Shown: piece after piece, positions 44,584 through 57,573 of the stretch | Numbering within the stretch: the first letter of the stretch is position 1 | How the letters are laid out: the number at the start of each line of letters is the position of its first letter | Source of the DNA: Unio delphinus | Taxonomy: Eukaryota; Mollusca; Bivalvia; Unionida; Unionidae | DNA: 64,000 nucleotides | Direction of reading: 5' to 3' | Assembly (NCBI GenBank): GCA_029339505.1 | Contig: JAQISU010000069.1 | Location: forward strand, 9,388,001-9,452,000 | Translations under genes and position numbers: made by a program | The notes under the pieces: generated by a model | What the model saw: only the letters and a program-made list of their open reading frames with translations | What the model was told of the DNA's origin: nothing | Database searches by the model: none

Positions 44584-45990
44584 TCATGCCCTACTCAAGT
44601 AGTCTGCACCTACATTTTCAACTCCCCTCATTGCTTCTACATGGAAGCGATAAGGTTGTAGTGTTAGCACCCAACGCATCAACCGAGCGTTAGCGACCTA
44701 GGTCTTGTTTAAATACAGTAGGGGTTGGTGATCAGTTTCGACAACGAAATCTCTACCAAATAGATATGCGTGATACTTCCCAATTCCCCATACTACGGCC
44801 AAACATTCCTTTTCTATGACGGAATAATTCTTCTCCCTGGGTAGCAATTTCCTACTCTAGTAAGCTACGGGTAGCTTACTGTGGTCTTGCTCTTGCAGTA
44901 AAACTGCCCCCAACCCAGTTTCAAAAGCATGTGTTCTTAGAATAAAAGGTTTGCTGACATCTGGCAGTTTTAATATAGGTGCACTAACAAGTTTCTCTTT
45001 CAGAGTACAAAATGCTTTATCTTGTGGCGGTCCCAATTCAACTTTGTTTGGTTTCCCCTTCTTGGTCAAATCAGATAATGGGCTAGCAATGGCTGCAATG
45101 CTAAGTATAAACTTTCTATAAAAACCTACTAGATCTAGAAATGATCTTACCTGCGTTTTGTTGGTTGGCTTCGGTGCGTCTCTAATTGGTTCAACTTGCT
45201 TGGGGTGAGGTTTTAACTGAACCATCTCCCTGACCCTATGACCCAAGCAATCTAAATCTGTATAACCAATACTGCATTTAGTGGGTCTCACTGTGAGGTT
45301 CGCTTTGCGGAGTCTATTGAAGAGCTCGCTCAGGACGGACACGTGCTTACTCCAAGTATTCGTGTACACGAGTATGTCGTCTACAAATCTATGAATGTTT
45401 GCTAAACCTTTAAGCAACTTTCGCATCAAACGACAACAGGTGGCGCTGGCTCCAACTAACCCGAATGGCATCACTTTGAATTGATACAGTCCTTTCTGGG
45501 TCGCAAATGCTGTCAATGATCGGTATTCTGGGACAATTGGAACCTGCCAATACCCCTTGGCCAGATCTAATTTGGAAATCCATCGGTTTCAACGACAACT
45601 TTGCAAATAGACCCTCCATATCTGCATTGGTTCTGCATCAAACACAGTGATTTTATTCAACTGCCGAAAATCGATACAGAATCGGTTCGTCCCGTCCTTT
45701 TTCCCGACTAGCACTACTGGAGAAGAATATGGCGAGTTGGAGGGTTCAATCACCCACCAGATCCAACATTTTACCCACCTCTTCGTCCACCGCTTCACGT
45801 GCGTTGTATGGCACCGGATAGCCCTTGATTCGAATAAGGTCAGACGTATTCAGTTTAATTTTGAGGTCTAACAAAGTTGTACAACCAGGTCTGTCTGTGA
45901 ATACATAAGAGTGTTTAGCCAAGAGCGCATTAATCTGTTGACGCTGGTCTTTCGTCAACTCCGTACTCACATCGACTTTATCTATCCCTT
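44584..45990 (-). pseudogene. Reverse transcriptase and RNase H (Gmr1-like element)
   Basis: RT starts inside the ORF that ends the integrase (LTKDQRQQINALLAKH, VFTDRPG). It continues through NRFCIDFRQLNKITVFDAEP, GYWQVPIV, GLYQFKVMPFGLVGAS, the active site FVDDILVY and FLGHRV-like LDCLGHRV. RNase H reads REKNYSVIEKECLAVVWGI, VETDHQPLLYLN, VENVGADYLSRA. There are frame breaks near 45750 and 45590, and stops near 44877 and 44703. Copies the element RNA into DNA; dead as read. Confidence 0.88.
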
Positions 45991-47534
45991 CTCCCGCAAC
46001 TCCCAAGGGACATTCAAGGGCACTCTCGATATTCGAATCAGCTTCATCATCGTCTACGACTGCCGTACAAACGACATTTAAGACCCCCTTTTCAACATTA
46101 TCGCTCTGTCTCTTGATGTATAACTTGACCATGTTAGCATGGAATGTCTTTACATTACCGTCCATGTCAATTTTATAGTCCATGTCACCTTTTACCTCTT
46201 TAACTTCATAGGGACCTTTCCACTGGACTAATAACTTATTTGAGCTTGTTGGAAGAAGCAATATAACCTGATCTCCTACAAGAAATTTCCTATTTCGCGC
46301 TCTGCGGTTATAATACTTGGCATATCTGCGCCCCGATTTAATTAATTCGTCACGCGCCATCTGGCATGTACTCTCATGTTTATTTCTCAGATCTAACACA
46401 TACTGGTAAGTTGTTTTTATTTCCTCGTTCGCGACATCACCAGTCCATAGTTCGCGTAGTATCCGCATCGGGCCTCGAACTGTTCTACCGTACAACAGTT
46501 CGAAGGGTGAAAATACTAAAACTTTCCTGCGGTACTTCACGGTACGCGAACAGAACAACTTTTAAATAATGGTCCCAGTCTTGCGGACGTTACGCGCACA
46601 TCTTTCGTAGCATGTTTTTCAGGGTACCAATAAACTTCTCTACCAGAACATTGCACATCGGATGGTATGGGGTAGTGTTTTGCTGTTTGATGTATAACAG
46701 CCTACTTATTTCACCCATGAGGTTAGAGGTGAATTGGGCACCACAATCAGTGAGGATTTCTTCTGGCACCCCTACCTTACTGAAGATATCAACTAATGCT
46801 TCAGCTACCCTATCCGTTTCAATAGTTGGTAACTCTACGGCTTCGAGGTATCTGGTCGCGTAGTCAACCAGGGTAAGAATATACCGATTCTTTATTTCGG
46901 TAACCGGGTGTATTGGTCCTACAATATCTACTGCCACTCTTTTAAACGGTGTATCTATTAATGGCATCTGTCCTAAGGGCACCCTTGTGACCCTTCCCTT
47001 ACAGACGGTTTTCTGACATACGTCGCACGACCTACAGAACCGTGTGACATCGTCATTAACACCGGGCCAGTAGAATTCAGCGACTACCCTGCTAGTGGTC
47101 TTAGCCTTACTTAGGTGTCCTGCCATGCATGACTCATGCGCCACCATAAGTGCTTGAAATCTATATCTCTGGGTTACGACCACTTGCCAATATTTCTTAC
47201 CCTCCCGAGCGCTAAACTCCTTATGAATTAATCCGTTCTTGCGTACAAATCTCGAGCTACTCCCACGCTTGCAGTGTTTAATCGCGTCGGACGTGATTTT
47301 TTCAACAATTGATTTGATGGATTCATCATGTTCTTGTTCTTGTTTAAAATCATTACGCGAAATTCCTGAGATCGATTCAGGGACTCTTAATTTATGAAAC
47401 GCGGTTTTTTCTCGCCGTGTTTGCGCTCGCGTTTCGACTGCCTGGGCCAAAGGTATTTTAGAATCGGCCATGGTTGGAAGACGGGAACCTTCAACATTAC
47501 AGATCGTCAGATGTAAATAGGGTTTTTCATACAA
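45991..47534 (-). pseudogene. Integrase (Gmr1-like element)
   Basis: H2C2 zinc region (HESCMAGHLSKAKT, then CRSCDVCQ) and DDE core (VAVDIVGPI, TDCGAQFTS, VEKFIGTL). A break near 46560-46590 is followed by the C-terminal FSPFELLYGRTVRGP and the GPY/F-type module LVQWKGPYEV. It lies upstream of RT, the reverse of ordinary Gypsy. Confidence 0.88.
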
Positions 47535-49041
47535 AGGACATCAACAGTTCCCGTTAGGAAAGGTGTTTTTACCGTGATCCTTGCTACGGGAATGCGACCG
47601 ATCGTCTGATCAAGTAACATACATAGGGACTCCCACCCGAGCATTTGGTTATCCTGCACGAGACTACGTTTGATAACTACGCCCGTGCAACCAGTGTCAC
47701 GTAATACTACGACTTCTTGACCGTTGACGAACCCTCTTGCGGTTGGTACACGCGCTTCGGGAAATAGACACGTGCCAAGCGAATGAATACAAGGTTCTAC
47801 ATGTACGATATTATCAGATATACCTTTACTTTGAATAGCCACTGCTACCTTATCCACAAGTCCTTTTCTTTTAGGACAGTCTTTTAGAACATGACCCCAT
47901 GCATTACACAAGAAACATTGTACACGCTGAATAACTGGATTCCTAACTGACCTATTTACCTCAGCTGATTTTACAAGCTCCCTAGGCATAGGTCTCACAT
48001 ACTGGTTTCCAGACTTAGAATCTTTTAAAACCACGTTCTGGGTTCCCCCATGAGCTTCGGCAAATAAATCGGATTGCTTAGCCATATCTTTTACGTTTGT
48101 GAAGACTTTCCCATTCAGAAATTGATCTAATTCTCGCCCAACTGTATTAAATAATTGATCTCTGAGCAAGAAATCAGTCAACCCTTCAAACGTTTTCACC
48201 GCTTTGCCGCATTTAATCCACCGCTCAAAATAGTTCGCAATTATCACGGTGAACTGACCAAAGATTTCTCCCTTATCGAGCTTGCTATACCTGATCTTTT
48301 TACGAAAACCCAGTTCAGTGAGCTTGTACCCTTTGAGAAGTGCTTCCTTTAGGACGTCGTACTTAAACACATCGTCTCTCGGAAGTCGTGAGTATACATC
48401 CAGCGCTTTACCTTTCAATAGAGCACTAAGATGCAGTGCCCAGTCATTTTGACTCCAATTCTGGTTTTCGGCATACCGCTTAAACCGATGAAGATAACTA
48501 TCCATATTATCTTTTCATCGTCAAAGGGAGGTAATTTGGCGCCCCATAATTTGCTAAAGGCAGAATCGTGTTCTCTTCCAGATGTTGCTAATTCTACCTT
48601 ACGCTCATGATCCCGTTGCTTTGCTTTTTCTTCTAATTCTATTAGCTTTTCATCCGCTTCCCTTTCCCATCCTATCCTGACCTTTTCGGCCTGCTTCTCT
48701 AATTCTATCTTGTCCCTTTCAAATTCTATCTTTTCCCTTTGGGCCTGCTTCTCTAATACTATCTTATCCTTCTCAAATTCTATCTTTTCCCTCTCAAAGG
48801 CCCATTTCCTATCTTCGGATTCCCTTTCTAATTCCCGTTTCCTTTCTTCGGCCTCCCCCTTTTCCTTTTCTAATTCCCTTTCTAATTCCCTTGACCTTAC
48901 CATTTCTTCCTTTTCTAATTCCCTTGCCCTTGCCCTTTCTTCCCTTTCCCGGGCTTGTTCTTCTTGAATAAATTTCCTTAGACTTTCACCTTCGTACCCA
49001 AATTCTTTGCCTAAGGCAACCAAGTCCTTAAGGGATGACAT
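47507..49041 (-). pseudogene. Gag and aspartic protease (Gmr1-like element)
   Basis: ATG at 49041 (MSSLKDLVALGKEFGYEG). A long Glu/Arg/Lys coiled coil of about 140 residues is followed by KLPPFDDEK. A frameshift near 48505 leads into the Gag core (HRFKRYAENQNWSQNDWA, KGKALDVYSRL) and a CCHC knuckle (CFLCNAWGHVLKDC). The protease follows with active-site VLRDTGCTGVV. It overlaps the integrase frame by 28 bases. Confidence 0.85.
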
Positions 49042-49115
49042 GACAATTGTAATATAAATATAAATGTTAAATGGATACATTCACAAAAATGATTGACAGT
49101 TCACTTAATCCAGCG

Positions 49116-49133
49116 ATCCCACTTCTGACACCA
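49116..49133 (-). promoter_or_regulatory. Primer binding site, tRNA-Leu(CAA)-type
   Basis: Minus-strand TGGTGTCAGAAGTGGGAT, two bases after the 5' LTR. Eighteen bases match the complement of the 3' end of metazoan tRNA-Leu(CAA) plus CCA, as I remember it. Confidence 0.8.
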
Positions 49134-49135
49134 TG

Positions 49136-50627
49136 TGTAACATAATTGTTACCGAGAGGATGGTGGATTATATGAACAACAAAAACACAATATGTGAAAG
49201 AAAATATAAATTTATGAAATAAATTATTAATGAAAAATAATGATGTATCAACACAAATAACTCATGCGTTCAACCCACAATTACACTCACAACCATTCAC
49301 AATACATGAATAAATGAAATATTATTACAAAATAAAACACAGATACAAAGGAATCTCTTGGGCTATACACAGATCCAAAGAACCTTTTCAAAAGTTATAA
49401 TAACGCAAGTATAAATTACGATAATAAACACAAAACATCAAACTATACTATCGCACGTATGGATTGTGACAACTAGCACGAACATATACATGAATTTAAT
49501 CAAGTTGCAAGCTTTTATTGAGATTCATGCAATGCCTTGAAATACTATTGTGATTTGAAGTAACCATGTGAACACAATAATGTAGTAAATTGTACTACAA
49601 TTGCAACACACACATGTGTCTCGACCCTGTATAACCGTACGATTCACTAACAGTTGAATCGCCGCCCAGTTTCCCCGAAGACCTAGGGTTGACCAATACT
49701 TTTATCGGCCGTTTAACCTTTCACGGATCCAACACAGATATACGTACAGACAGCATACAACATCTACTAGGACCAACGTTCCTCAATACCTTAGATGTCG
49801 CTCCGGATGTTTAAAACTTTAGACAGCTCCGACACTCGGACTTTTAGATTTCCGGATATTTACACGTCACGACAGATGTAGACAAGCAGACAGTTCGACA
49901 GACAGACAGATACTTCAATTCGATTGCACAATAAATCAGCAGCAATTTCAGCCACGATCTCAGAGATGCTATCAGAGATGTTTTCAGATGCGTTATCAGA
50001 GATGCTATCAGAGATGCTATCAGATGCGTTATCAGAGATGCTATCAGAGATGCTATCAGATGCGTTATCAACGATGTTATCAGATGCTCCATCAGCTACA
50101 ATAAAGAAACCAGACTAATAATAGTTGTCTCAAAAAATAATCTAAACCTTAGATCACGCTATTGCATTTAAAGTCTAATAGTGACTAGTAATTCCAAATA
50201 TTCCACGTTTAAAATCTGCATTACAATAAAGGCATCATTATATGAAATGATAAACTGAATAAAATTCACAATAAAACGAAATATAAATTTAACACTCACC
50301 CCTTTGGCTGGAGATTGAAAGACGAGCTATCTATCCTGTGATTAGATGCTTTAGGTCCCGTAATTATTATGAGAAATATTCTGCGTTATATACCTTCAAA
50401 TAGGTGAGCAGAAATCACGGCAAGATTACCGTGCACTACGTGAAACTAATGTTCCGGATTTCATGTAATTCAAAATCAGGCACATGCAAATCGTTACACG
50501 CCGCTTACCTTGGGAAAAACAACTTATTCACCCCAGGCAACGCATGTACGACGAAACAAAAAAAATGGTGAGATTAGTTTGTAAATCAAGAAGAAAAAAA
50601 ATTAAATGTTCGCCAAATTCTGTGACA
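49136..50627 (-). repeat. 5' LTR (right copy)
   Basis: 1492 bp. The extra length over the left LTR comes largely from one additional 36-bp minisatellite unit (49955-50096) and a few short indels. Confidence 0.93.
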
Positions 50628-53065
50628 AGTACACCAGAACATTAGCTTCCATTATTGTGTTGATTTCTGATTGCAGCGATATAAATAGTTCATGCGAACT
50701 TGAGATCAAGAAAAAATCAAGACTTGGACAAATTGTCATTTGCAAAATTGGATAAATATTTGGGGTTAAATGGCAAACTGACAAAAATGTTAAGGGGATT
50801 CAGAAGAGTACTGAAGTTTCTAGAATGGACAGTTTGGATGGAATAGTAGCCAAGTACAAGAAAGTGTGTGATGACTCAGCTTAGTGTCTGTCATACGACC
50901 AATCCTTTGATTGACAAAATTCAGTCTTACCTTGAAGGACTAACAAGAGTTACACCACTGTCAAGCTATTCTATGCAAAGCTATCTATGGTCACCAATAT
51001 TGGTGCAAAACCAATACCAAATAGAATTTACGAAATACAACTTTGCAATGCTTAAAAATTCAAAAAGTGGCACTTGTCACCAGAATATTATATTCAAAAT
51101 AATACTAAGTTTGGACAATCGGGATATCACCCATATGTTTCCAAGACTTTAGATATATGGTGGCCTCATCTGCACATGGCATTGAAAAGATTTAATGTGT
51201 GTACATTTGGCTGTGGAAATTAAATGCACAACGATGGACTCTTCTCTGGCATTTCATCCAAAACTTAAATTTTCAAAACAAAACAAGACATGATCCAATG
51301 CTTACAGAAATGATGTATCGTTGTGCAGAATTACCAAAACTGGATGTCCAGGACTCCTAGTTTTAAAATCCTAGCAAGACCTCTGCATATACAGATCTGA
51401 TCAGACGTTTCAGCAGATAGAAAATTCACCATGACGTGTGTCAGTGTGTAATTGTGGATGACCAAAATCACTCCATTGATGACTCACATGCTAAACATGA
51501 ATTGATGTTGGCCAGACTCACCATGAAACTTTACCAATGCTCAGTTGACCACATCATGGAGAGTGGCTACCAATCCAGGGAGTGAGTTTTCTAGACACAT
51601 GCTTGTAAAATACAGGGATTAGGAAGGAAACAAGCACATGTTTTAACATTTTAATGTCTCGTATTCACATCAGAGTCAACTCCAGTCAATACCCAGGGTG
51701 AGAACTTGAATGCAACTTCACTCCAACGACCAGAAATAATTCTTGTGTGTTCATGGAAGACGTGGACAGGGGGATGTAGGTCTCACTGGACGTTTGTGGT
51801 AATTTGTATTCCATTTCGATGTCTCCAAACATTCTGATAAAAGATTCCCCAGCTGACATCGAGATTGAGCGGACCATTAACAATCCTGCTAATGTAAATT
51901 ACATCTGTTACACACTGACAACCACAGACCAAACATCACTATATAGACAATGTCAAAAGTAAAAAGTAAAAAAAAATCAACATACCACAAGGAGACGTGG
52001 TGGTTCGGAATCACAACTAGTGGTTCTGATGACAGCACTATGATTCCATTTGCCAAAAGTATTTGCATCGGTTTTTGGTGTGCTGGGACTTGCTGTGGCA
52101 ACTTGACATTGACTGTTAGTTATGCATACCATGACTATCAAAATTAAGCTGTCCCCAATAATAATAGCATTTAATGTAACACAAGTTGTAAGTGCCAGCA
52201 GATGTAACATCACAAAACACCCATTTCAATCAAGATTAAAGGTTCAGTGTTCATAGGACTGGACAGGCCACATCAGTGGCTAAACAAGCAGCTGCATGAA
52301 AAGGCATCGTTCTTAATTTGTAGGCGACATAGCAGTCCAAACATAGAAAATTCACAGCACCCCTGTTAGAAGGTATTGCTAGAATGTTAAAGCAAGGATT
52401 GCTGGAAAAGGACTCAAAACTTCCTGGAACCATATTTAGTAAAGGACTTTCCAGTAAAAGATGAGAAGAGAAATAAAACAGGAGACTATGACTTCAATGG
52501 CAACATTTCCTCCACTAACCAACATCAACATCGCTGTCAATGATCGACATCACAGCAAGGTTGAGCATTTAGATTCATTTACTTTAACTCTAAGGAGTTG
52601 TGTATAATTCATTACAGCTTCAAGACATCAGTGACAGTGCACAAGGTAAATGCATCATTGTCATTTCAGATTATATTCTATTAGCTTATTATACTAAGGA
52701 TTGGGGGCTTGTAGGTTGTGAGATAAAAAGAGCTGGAGAGGATGGGATATAGCTTAAAACAAATACACTTTTTAAAAGATTTACAAAATGAAGAACGAAG
52801 TTAAAACATGCATCAACATTTTTTTTTCCAAATTTAAGTTAAATGCTGCAGACCAGTTGTAAAGGAGACAACAAGAATTCAACATCAAGTGTATTTGTCT
52901 GTTTGAATTTATTTTCCACAAACTAACATGGTATTAGTTCTAAGATGTGCCATGTTGTGATATTATAACTCAAGAGATAATGTATATTTTAAAACATTAA
53001 AGTATGCCGTTAAAAGTAGCTTGTTGGCTCATGGCAGGAAGCCGAGTAGAATGCAAAACTGCTGA
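50628..53065. other. Host region, no gene recognised
   Basis: Starts with the AGTAC duplication. Short open stretches on both strands at 51680-52210 contain protein-like text but no family I know, no complete gene and no convincing splice set. Confidence 0.4.
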
Positions 53066-53446
53066 AGAATGTCACTGCTTAACCTACACCAGCCTGGTGA
53101 TACATTTGTATTCAGGAAAAGCAAAACAGAAAGAAAGTTTATATTTAAAGTTAACTCAAATTACTTTGTTCATGACATGAGTGGCTACTGAAAAAGCTAG
53201 ACTGTCAATGCAGTGTATACAATTATGTGACTAAAACATTGATGTACTCTTCAGAGTAAGAATGTCACTCCTTAACCTACACCAGCCTGGTGATACATTT
53301 ATATTCAGGAAAAGCAAAACAGAAAGAAAGTTTATATTTAAAGTTAACTCAAATCACTTTGTTCATGACATGAGTGGCTACTGAAAAAGCTAGACTGTCA
53401 ATGCAGTGTATACAATTATGTGACTAAAACATTGATATACTCTCTC
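53066..53446. repeat. Tandem duplication, 193-bp unit x 2
   Basis: AGAATGTCACT(G/C)CTTAACC begins at 53066 and 53259. The copies are almost identical, so the duplication is recent. Non-coding. Confidence 0.92.
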
Positions 53447-53811
53447 ATAATAATATTTCCAAAATAACATTACAAATATAGAAAAAAAAATATATTTATT
53501 ATGTTAATGAATACCATGAAAAGAGTTAGAGTTAACCTCTGAACATAATATTTTTTATAGACAGAAAAAGCTCTCTTCTGCCAGGAAAAGTTCTTTTCTG
53601 CTATAAATGTGCAAAATACTTAAATCTGCTATAATGGCATGAAAATCCAATCAGGGAATCTAACAACATGTCTGCTTTGAGTGGTGTTTGATTACTCATA
53701 CCGAGAAGAGTATCATAAAAAGAAATCCCTTCTATTAAAATAAAAGAGCTCACTTCTATTAAAAATATTCAAAAATTCTATAACGGTATGAAAAGGATTA
53801 TTTCATGCATA

Positions 53812-54700
53812 CACATACAACAATTCTCACTGAATTTAATTTCTCCACCACAAATGGGGCTTGCAAAACTGACAAAATTGTTGCCATCCAAAAAGTATTA
53901 ATCTCAAAATGTTTGTAAAACGTTGAAAAATAAAACTAAAACTTGCATAATAGAATAAAAATGCAATCTGATCAGCTACATGTACAAGTGATTACACATG
54001 TAAGTATTTTACATAATTTCATTTGTTTACCTGAATGAATTTTCTATACATAAGGTCTGTCTAATAACGTTTTTGTTAAAACAGTCATATCAAAATGATT
54101 TTCAAATATTTTACATTTCTATAAAATGTTTTTACTTCTCTTCTGTCTGTTACATAGCTTACGCTGATAGAGTCATAACATATACTGGAGTCTCATTTGG
54201 AATCAGAATTTCTTGAAAACATTTAAGATTATTACGTGTTTAGATGCTGATAAAAATAACAAAGAAAGAGTGAAAACCACAAGCTTTGTAAATTTAACAA
54301 TCAATTTATTTTCTTGAAAAAAAAATATAAAAACAGCACAAATCATGGTTTAAAAAATCAAATCCAAAAACAGTTCAAGAATAATCCATGAGTTGATTTT
54401 GAAAAGTCCCAGTAATTTAATTTTCTAAAGAATTCAAGTTTGAGTTCCAATGAAATTCAAAGATGCAAAGCGATGATGTATGCTGTATCTTATACAGTGT
54501 TGTCATCTACAATACCTTGTAAAAACACATGAAATAATTATCCAGATTCAATTTTTAAGAAATGTCTTTACCCAAGTATTCTAAATGAGCACTCAGAGAA
54601 ACGAATGAATCCAAATAATCTCAAGAAAAATTAACATAAAACTTGAAAACTGGCGCCACAAAAACTATACAATTACAGAAAAAGCATAGCCCAAGTATTT
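53812..54700. repeat. Segmental duplication, copy 1
   Basis: Matches 55985-56800 in the same order and orientation (CACTGAATTTAATTTCTCC, AATTGTTGCC, TTCAAGAATAATCCA). Diverged by many changes. It contains a decayed version of the exon-like ORF at 56451-56675. Confidence 0.75.
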
Positions 54701-55242
54701 TTATTATATTTTAATTTATGACTTTTTCTTGTAGAGCAAACTTTATAAAGAATTATAACAGGCATGGCATAATGCTCAACTGTTCATGATTATACATGTC
54801 TGATATAAACAAGACAATGATTTTTTTTGTTATTTTTTCGAGTTTGTATGTAGTGCAGAAGTTATCTAGACAGAACATACCACCCCCACCCTATCTCGCA
54901 CTAATGCCAGTACCAAATGGGAAAAAACTCTCACTTGATAAATAGCTTATGCTACATATTTGATTTAATGGAGGCATATAAAAAATTATTGCAGAAAATT
55001 TTTCGTATCAAAATGCATTTTTGCATTACATGCTTGACATATACCAAATTTTACTGAAGAGTGTTAAGAGTTATCTTTTGGAAATGAAACTGTTTATAGA
55101 TAGAAAATGTGTATGGATAGACAGATACAGTGACTTATTCTCTCAATACACCCCACAGCAAACAATTTGCTTTTAGATGGACTACCCAACTGGATTATCT
55201 TATAGGAAAGACCAATGACAAATCTTAATTTAAGTTACTTAC
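54701..55242. other. Probable intron, downstream of the Ig-like exon
   Basis: AT-rich and non-coding; begins on the minus strand with the GTAAGT donor at 55242. Confidence 0.45.
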
Positions 55243-55539
55243 TTGTAAATGCAAATTTAAATACAGTTGTGTTAACATCATGTTGACACTTCCAACCAAA
55301 ATCATCACTTAACGCAAATGATGAAATCTGTACAACAATTGCTGAAGCATTTGCACTAAAACTGTACTTTTCTAATGATGTAGGTGAACATGGACCTCCA
55401 GGAGAATATAAAGTTAAAGGAACACCAGTGGCATTGTTGATCCTGAATGCTAGGGCACTGAAGCCTGTAATACTGCATGTGAGTATGACTTGAACTCCAT
55501 TTATTGGGGATGGTCTATCAGCTGATACTGATACAGAAT
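55243..55539 (-). CDS. Host exon encoding an immunoglobulin-like domain
   Basis: 297 bp bounded on the minus strand by a pyrimidine-rich acceptor (CTTTTCTATTTTAG) and a GTAAGT donor. Both boundaries fall in phase 1, the usual phase for an exon coding a single Ig module. The translation has VILTCSITGF (first Cys) and DDFGWKCQHD (second Cys, with Trp near the place of the common Tyr), plus a central GGPC. The open frame can be extended upstream into a signal-peptide-like stretch, but that part is probably intron. Likely part of a secreted or membrane Ig-domain protein. Other exons are not identified. Confidence 0.55.
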
Positions 55540-55984
55540 CTAAAATAGAAAAGCATAGGCAAATTGAATAGAATATTTGTCTAACCATGTTAAAGTCACA
55601 AGTAGCTTTTTTCAGCTTAGGCCTAATTTCAGCACTTCATACAACATGAACATATTCACAGAATCCCACATAAATTACCTATCCAGAGGCAGATTAATGT
55701 TAATAAATTGATACAACTTAGCCTAGAACACAAAAATGATTCACTAGCTGAAAATCACGTGTTTTAAAACTATGTATATATATATGTATGACTCTATATA
55801 TGTCATCTACATTTACATACCCAAATAACTTGTGCCTTTAAATGAAGCATAACATACAAGTAAAGAGCTTATTATTTGCATATTAACATTTACATGTACC
55901 TCAGTCCAACATGACCAAAACAGTAAATATTTATTTGATCCAATCAATGCTTTGCAGAAGATGTATCTCACCAACTATTCTGTT

Positions 55985-56800
55985 CACATACATCAATGTT
56001 CACTGAATTTCATTTATCCACCACAAAATGGGGTTTGCCAAACTTTGAAAAATTGTTGCCGTCCAAATGGTATTGAGTCTAAAATATTTGTAAACATTTG
56101 CAAAATAAAAAAAAAATAATTTGTCTATCCAAATGATGACTTTTATAAACAAAAGTTCTTTTTAATAAGGTTTTTGTTAAAACAATCCCTTTTAAATTGT
56201 ATTAAAATATTTTAAATTTCTTTAAAATGTTTTACATAATGTAAGAGGATACCAGATACTGGCAGATCATTTGATATCAAAATATGTTGATGACATATCA
56301 GATTGTAACGTGTTTAGATGCTAATAAACGGTAACAAAGAAAGATTGAATACAAATGGATTTTTTAAATTTAACAAACAATGTATTTCTTAGGAAAAACA
56401 ATATAACAATAAAAACAATTATGACTTTAAGAATCAAATCCAAAAGTAATTCAAGAATAATCCAAGTGTTCAATTTTAAATCTCTTAGTAATTAATTGTT
56501 TTAGTGAATTCCAGTTTGCGTCCCGATGAAAATCGAAGATGTATGCTGTATTCTGTACAGTGTTGTTGTCTCCAGATTCTTGTAAAAACACAAGAGAAAC
56601 AATCCTGTGTTGGAAATCCAGATACAAGTTTTCATAAATGTCTTTATCCAAGAGGAATTTTGTATGAGCACTCAAATATTCAAAGAGAAACGAATTAAGG
56701 ATTTTAAATCATGTGAAGAAAACTTAATAATTAACTTTAAAACTGGCAATAACGAAAAAAAAAAACAATTTGACATCACGTGTTTTTAAGCCTGACAAAC
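55985..56800. repeat. Segmental duplication, copy 2
   Basis: See 53812-54700. The offset between copies is about 2.1-2.2 kb and the Ig-like exon lies between them. Confidence 0.75.
56451..56665 (-). CDS. Possible terminal host exon, unknown protein
   Basis: The minus frame opens after an acceptor-like TTTCTCTTTGAATATTTGAG and runs 70 codons (HTKFLLDKDIYENLYLDF, VFLQESGDNNTVQN, YIFDFHRDANWNSL) to a stop. The text looks coding, and the paralogous block at 54.4 kb has lost the frame. No family recognised; may be a pseudo-exon. Confidence 0.3.
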
Positions 56801-56861
56801 TTCTCTAAAGACAAAGATGACGCACTAACTTGAGACACAAATAAGGTACCTGTATGAGGGT

Positions 56862-57061
56862 TCTTGTTTTTGTAGCGTTTAACACTATTTTCAACACACG
56901 ATAGGCTATACATGGCAACCAGTAGCAATGGTGGAGGAAGAACCCACGAGAAGCTAGCGACAAGCTTTCACACATACCCACATTGGTCGAATCTGTGACT
57001 CGAACTCACCCAGAAAGCAGATCAGTAACAGAGTGCTTTAGGCCACTCGCCCCCACCCCCG
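56862..57061 (-). mobile_element. tRNA-derived SINE, same family as 12863-13117
   Basis: Minus-strand head GGCGAGTGGCCTAAAGCACT, B-box-like GAGTTCGAGTC, body TCCTCCACCATTGCTACTGG. Flanked by GTATGAGGGT at 56852-56861 and 57062-57071. Confidence 0.88.
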
Positions 57062-57071
57062 GTATGAGGGT

Positions 57072-57504
57072 CATGTGATCATGTTTACATCGTGTACTCC
57101 CAACATGACCCTAATAAAAGCCAATCATTTTGCTCTAAGAATAACATAAAAAAAATGCGTTGTTTACTTCACCAAAACTATTTACATGTATAGGGTAACT
57201 TATTCGATACAGCCTGAGCAATCTCAGTTTCATTATTACCACATTATGAATGAAATATTTTTAAAAAGTTGTTTACTTGATTCTCAATAAAGACCAGGAA
57301 CCAGGCCAGAATAAAGATACAGAGTTCTACTGTTAGGATGTTTATAACAAAACTGTAAGGTCAAACTTATTTTCTGAAGAAAAATGCCAAATCACATAAA
57401 CAAAATTATATTATAATAGCATGTAATATAATTTTTAAAAATTAAAACTGACAAACACACAATTAAATTAAAATCAATAATATATACATTTAATCACTAT
57501 ATGT

Positions 57505-57573
<69 letters not shown>

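Larger units (their letters stand above)
42988..50627 (-). mobile_element. Gmr1-like Gypsy LTR retrotransposon, complete but mutated
   Basis: Two LTRs beginning TGTAAC and ending TGTGACA, flanked by AGTAC at 42983-42987 and 50628-50632. On the minus strand the order is Gag, protease, integrase, reverse transcriptase, RNase H. Integrase before RT is the order described for Gmr1-type Gypsy elements and unlike ordinary Gypsy. A tRNA primer site and polypurine tract sit at the expected places. Frameshifts and stops show it is no longer autonomous. The length differences between its LTRs are mostly repeat-number changes. Confidence 0.92.

Noticed and set aside
49844..50118. SEMLSDAL-like repeat ORFs on both strands
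   Set aside because: Minisatellite inside the LTR; no start, context or homology to support a gene.
51680..52213. Overlapping ORFs on both strands that look protein-like
   Set aside because: No recognisable family, frames break, and neither strand gives a convincing exon with splice sites.
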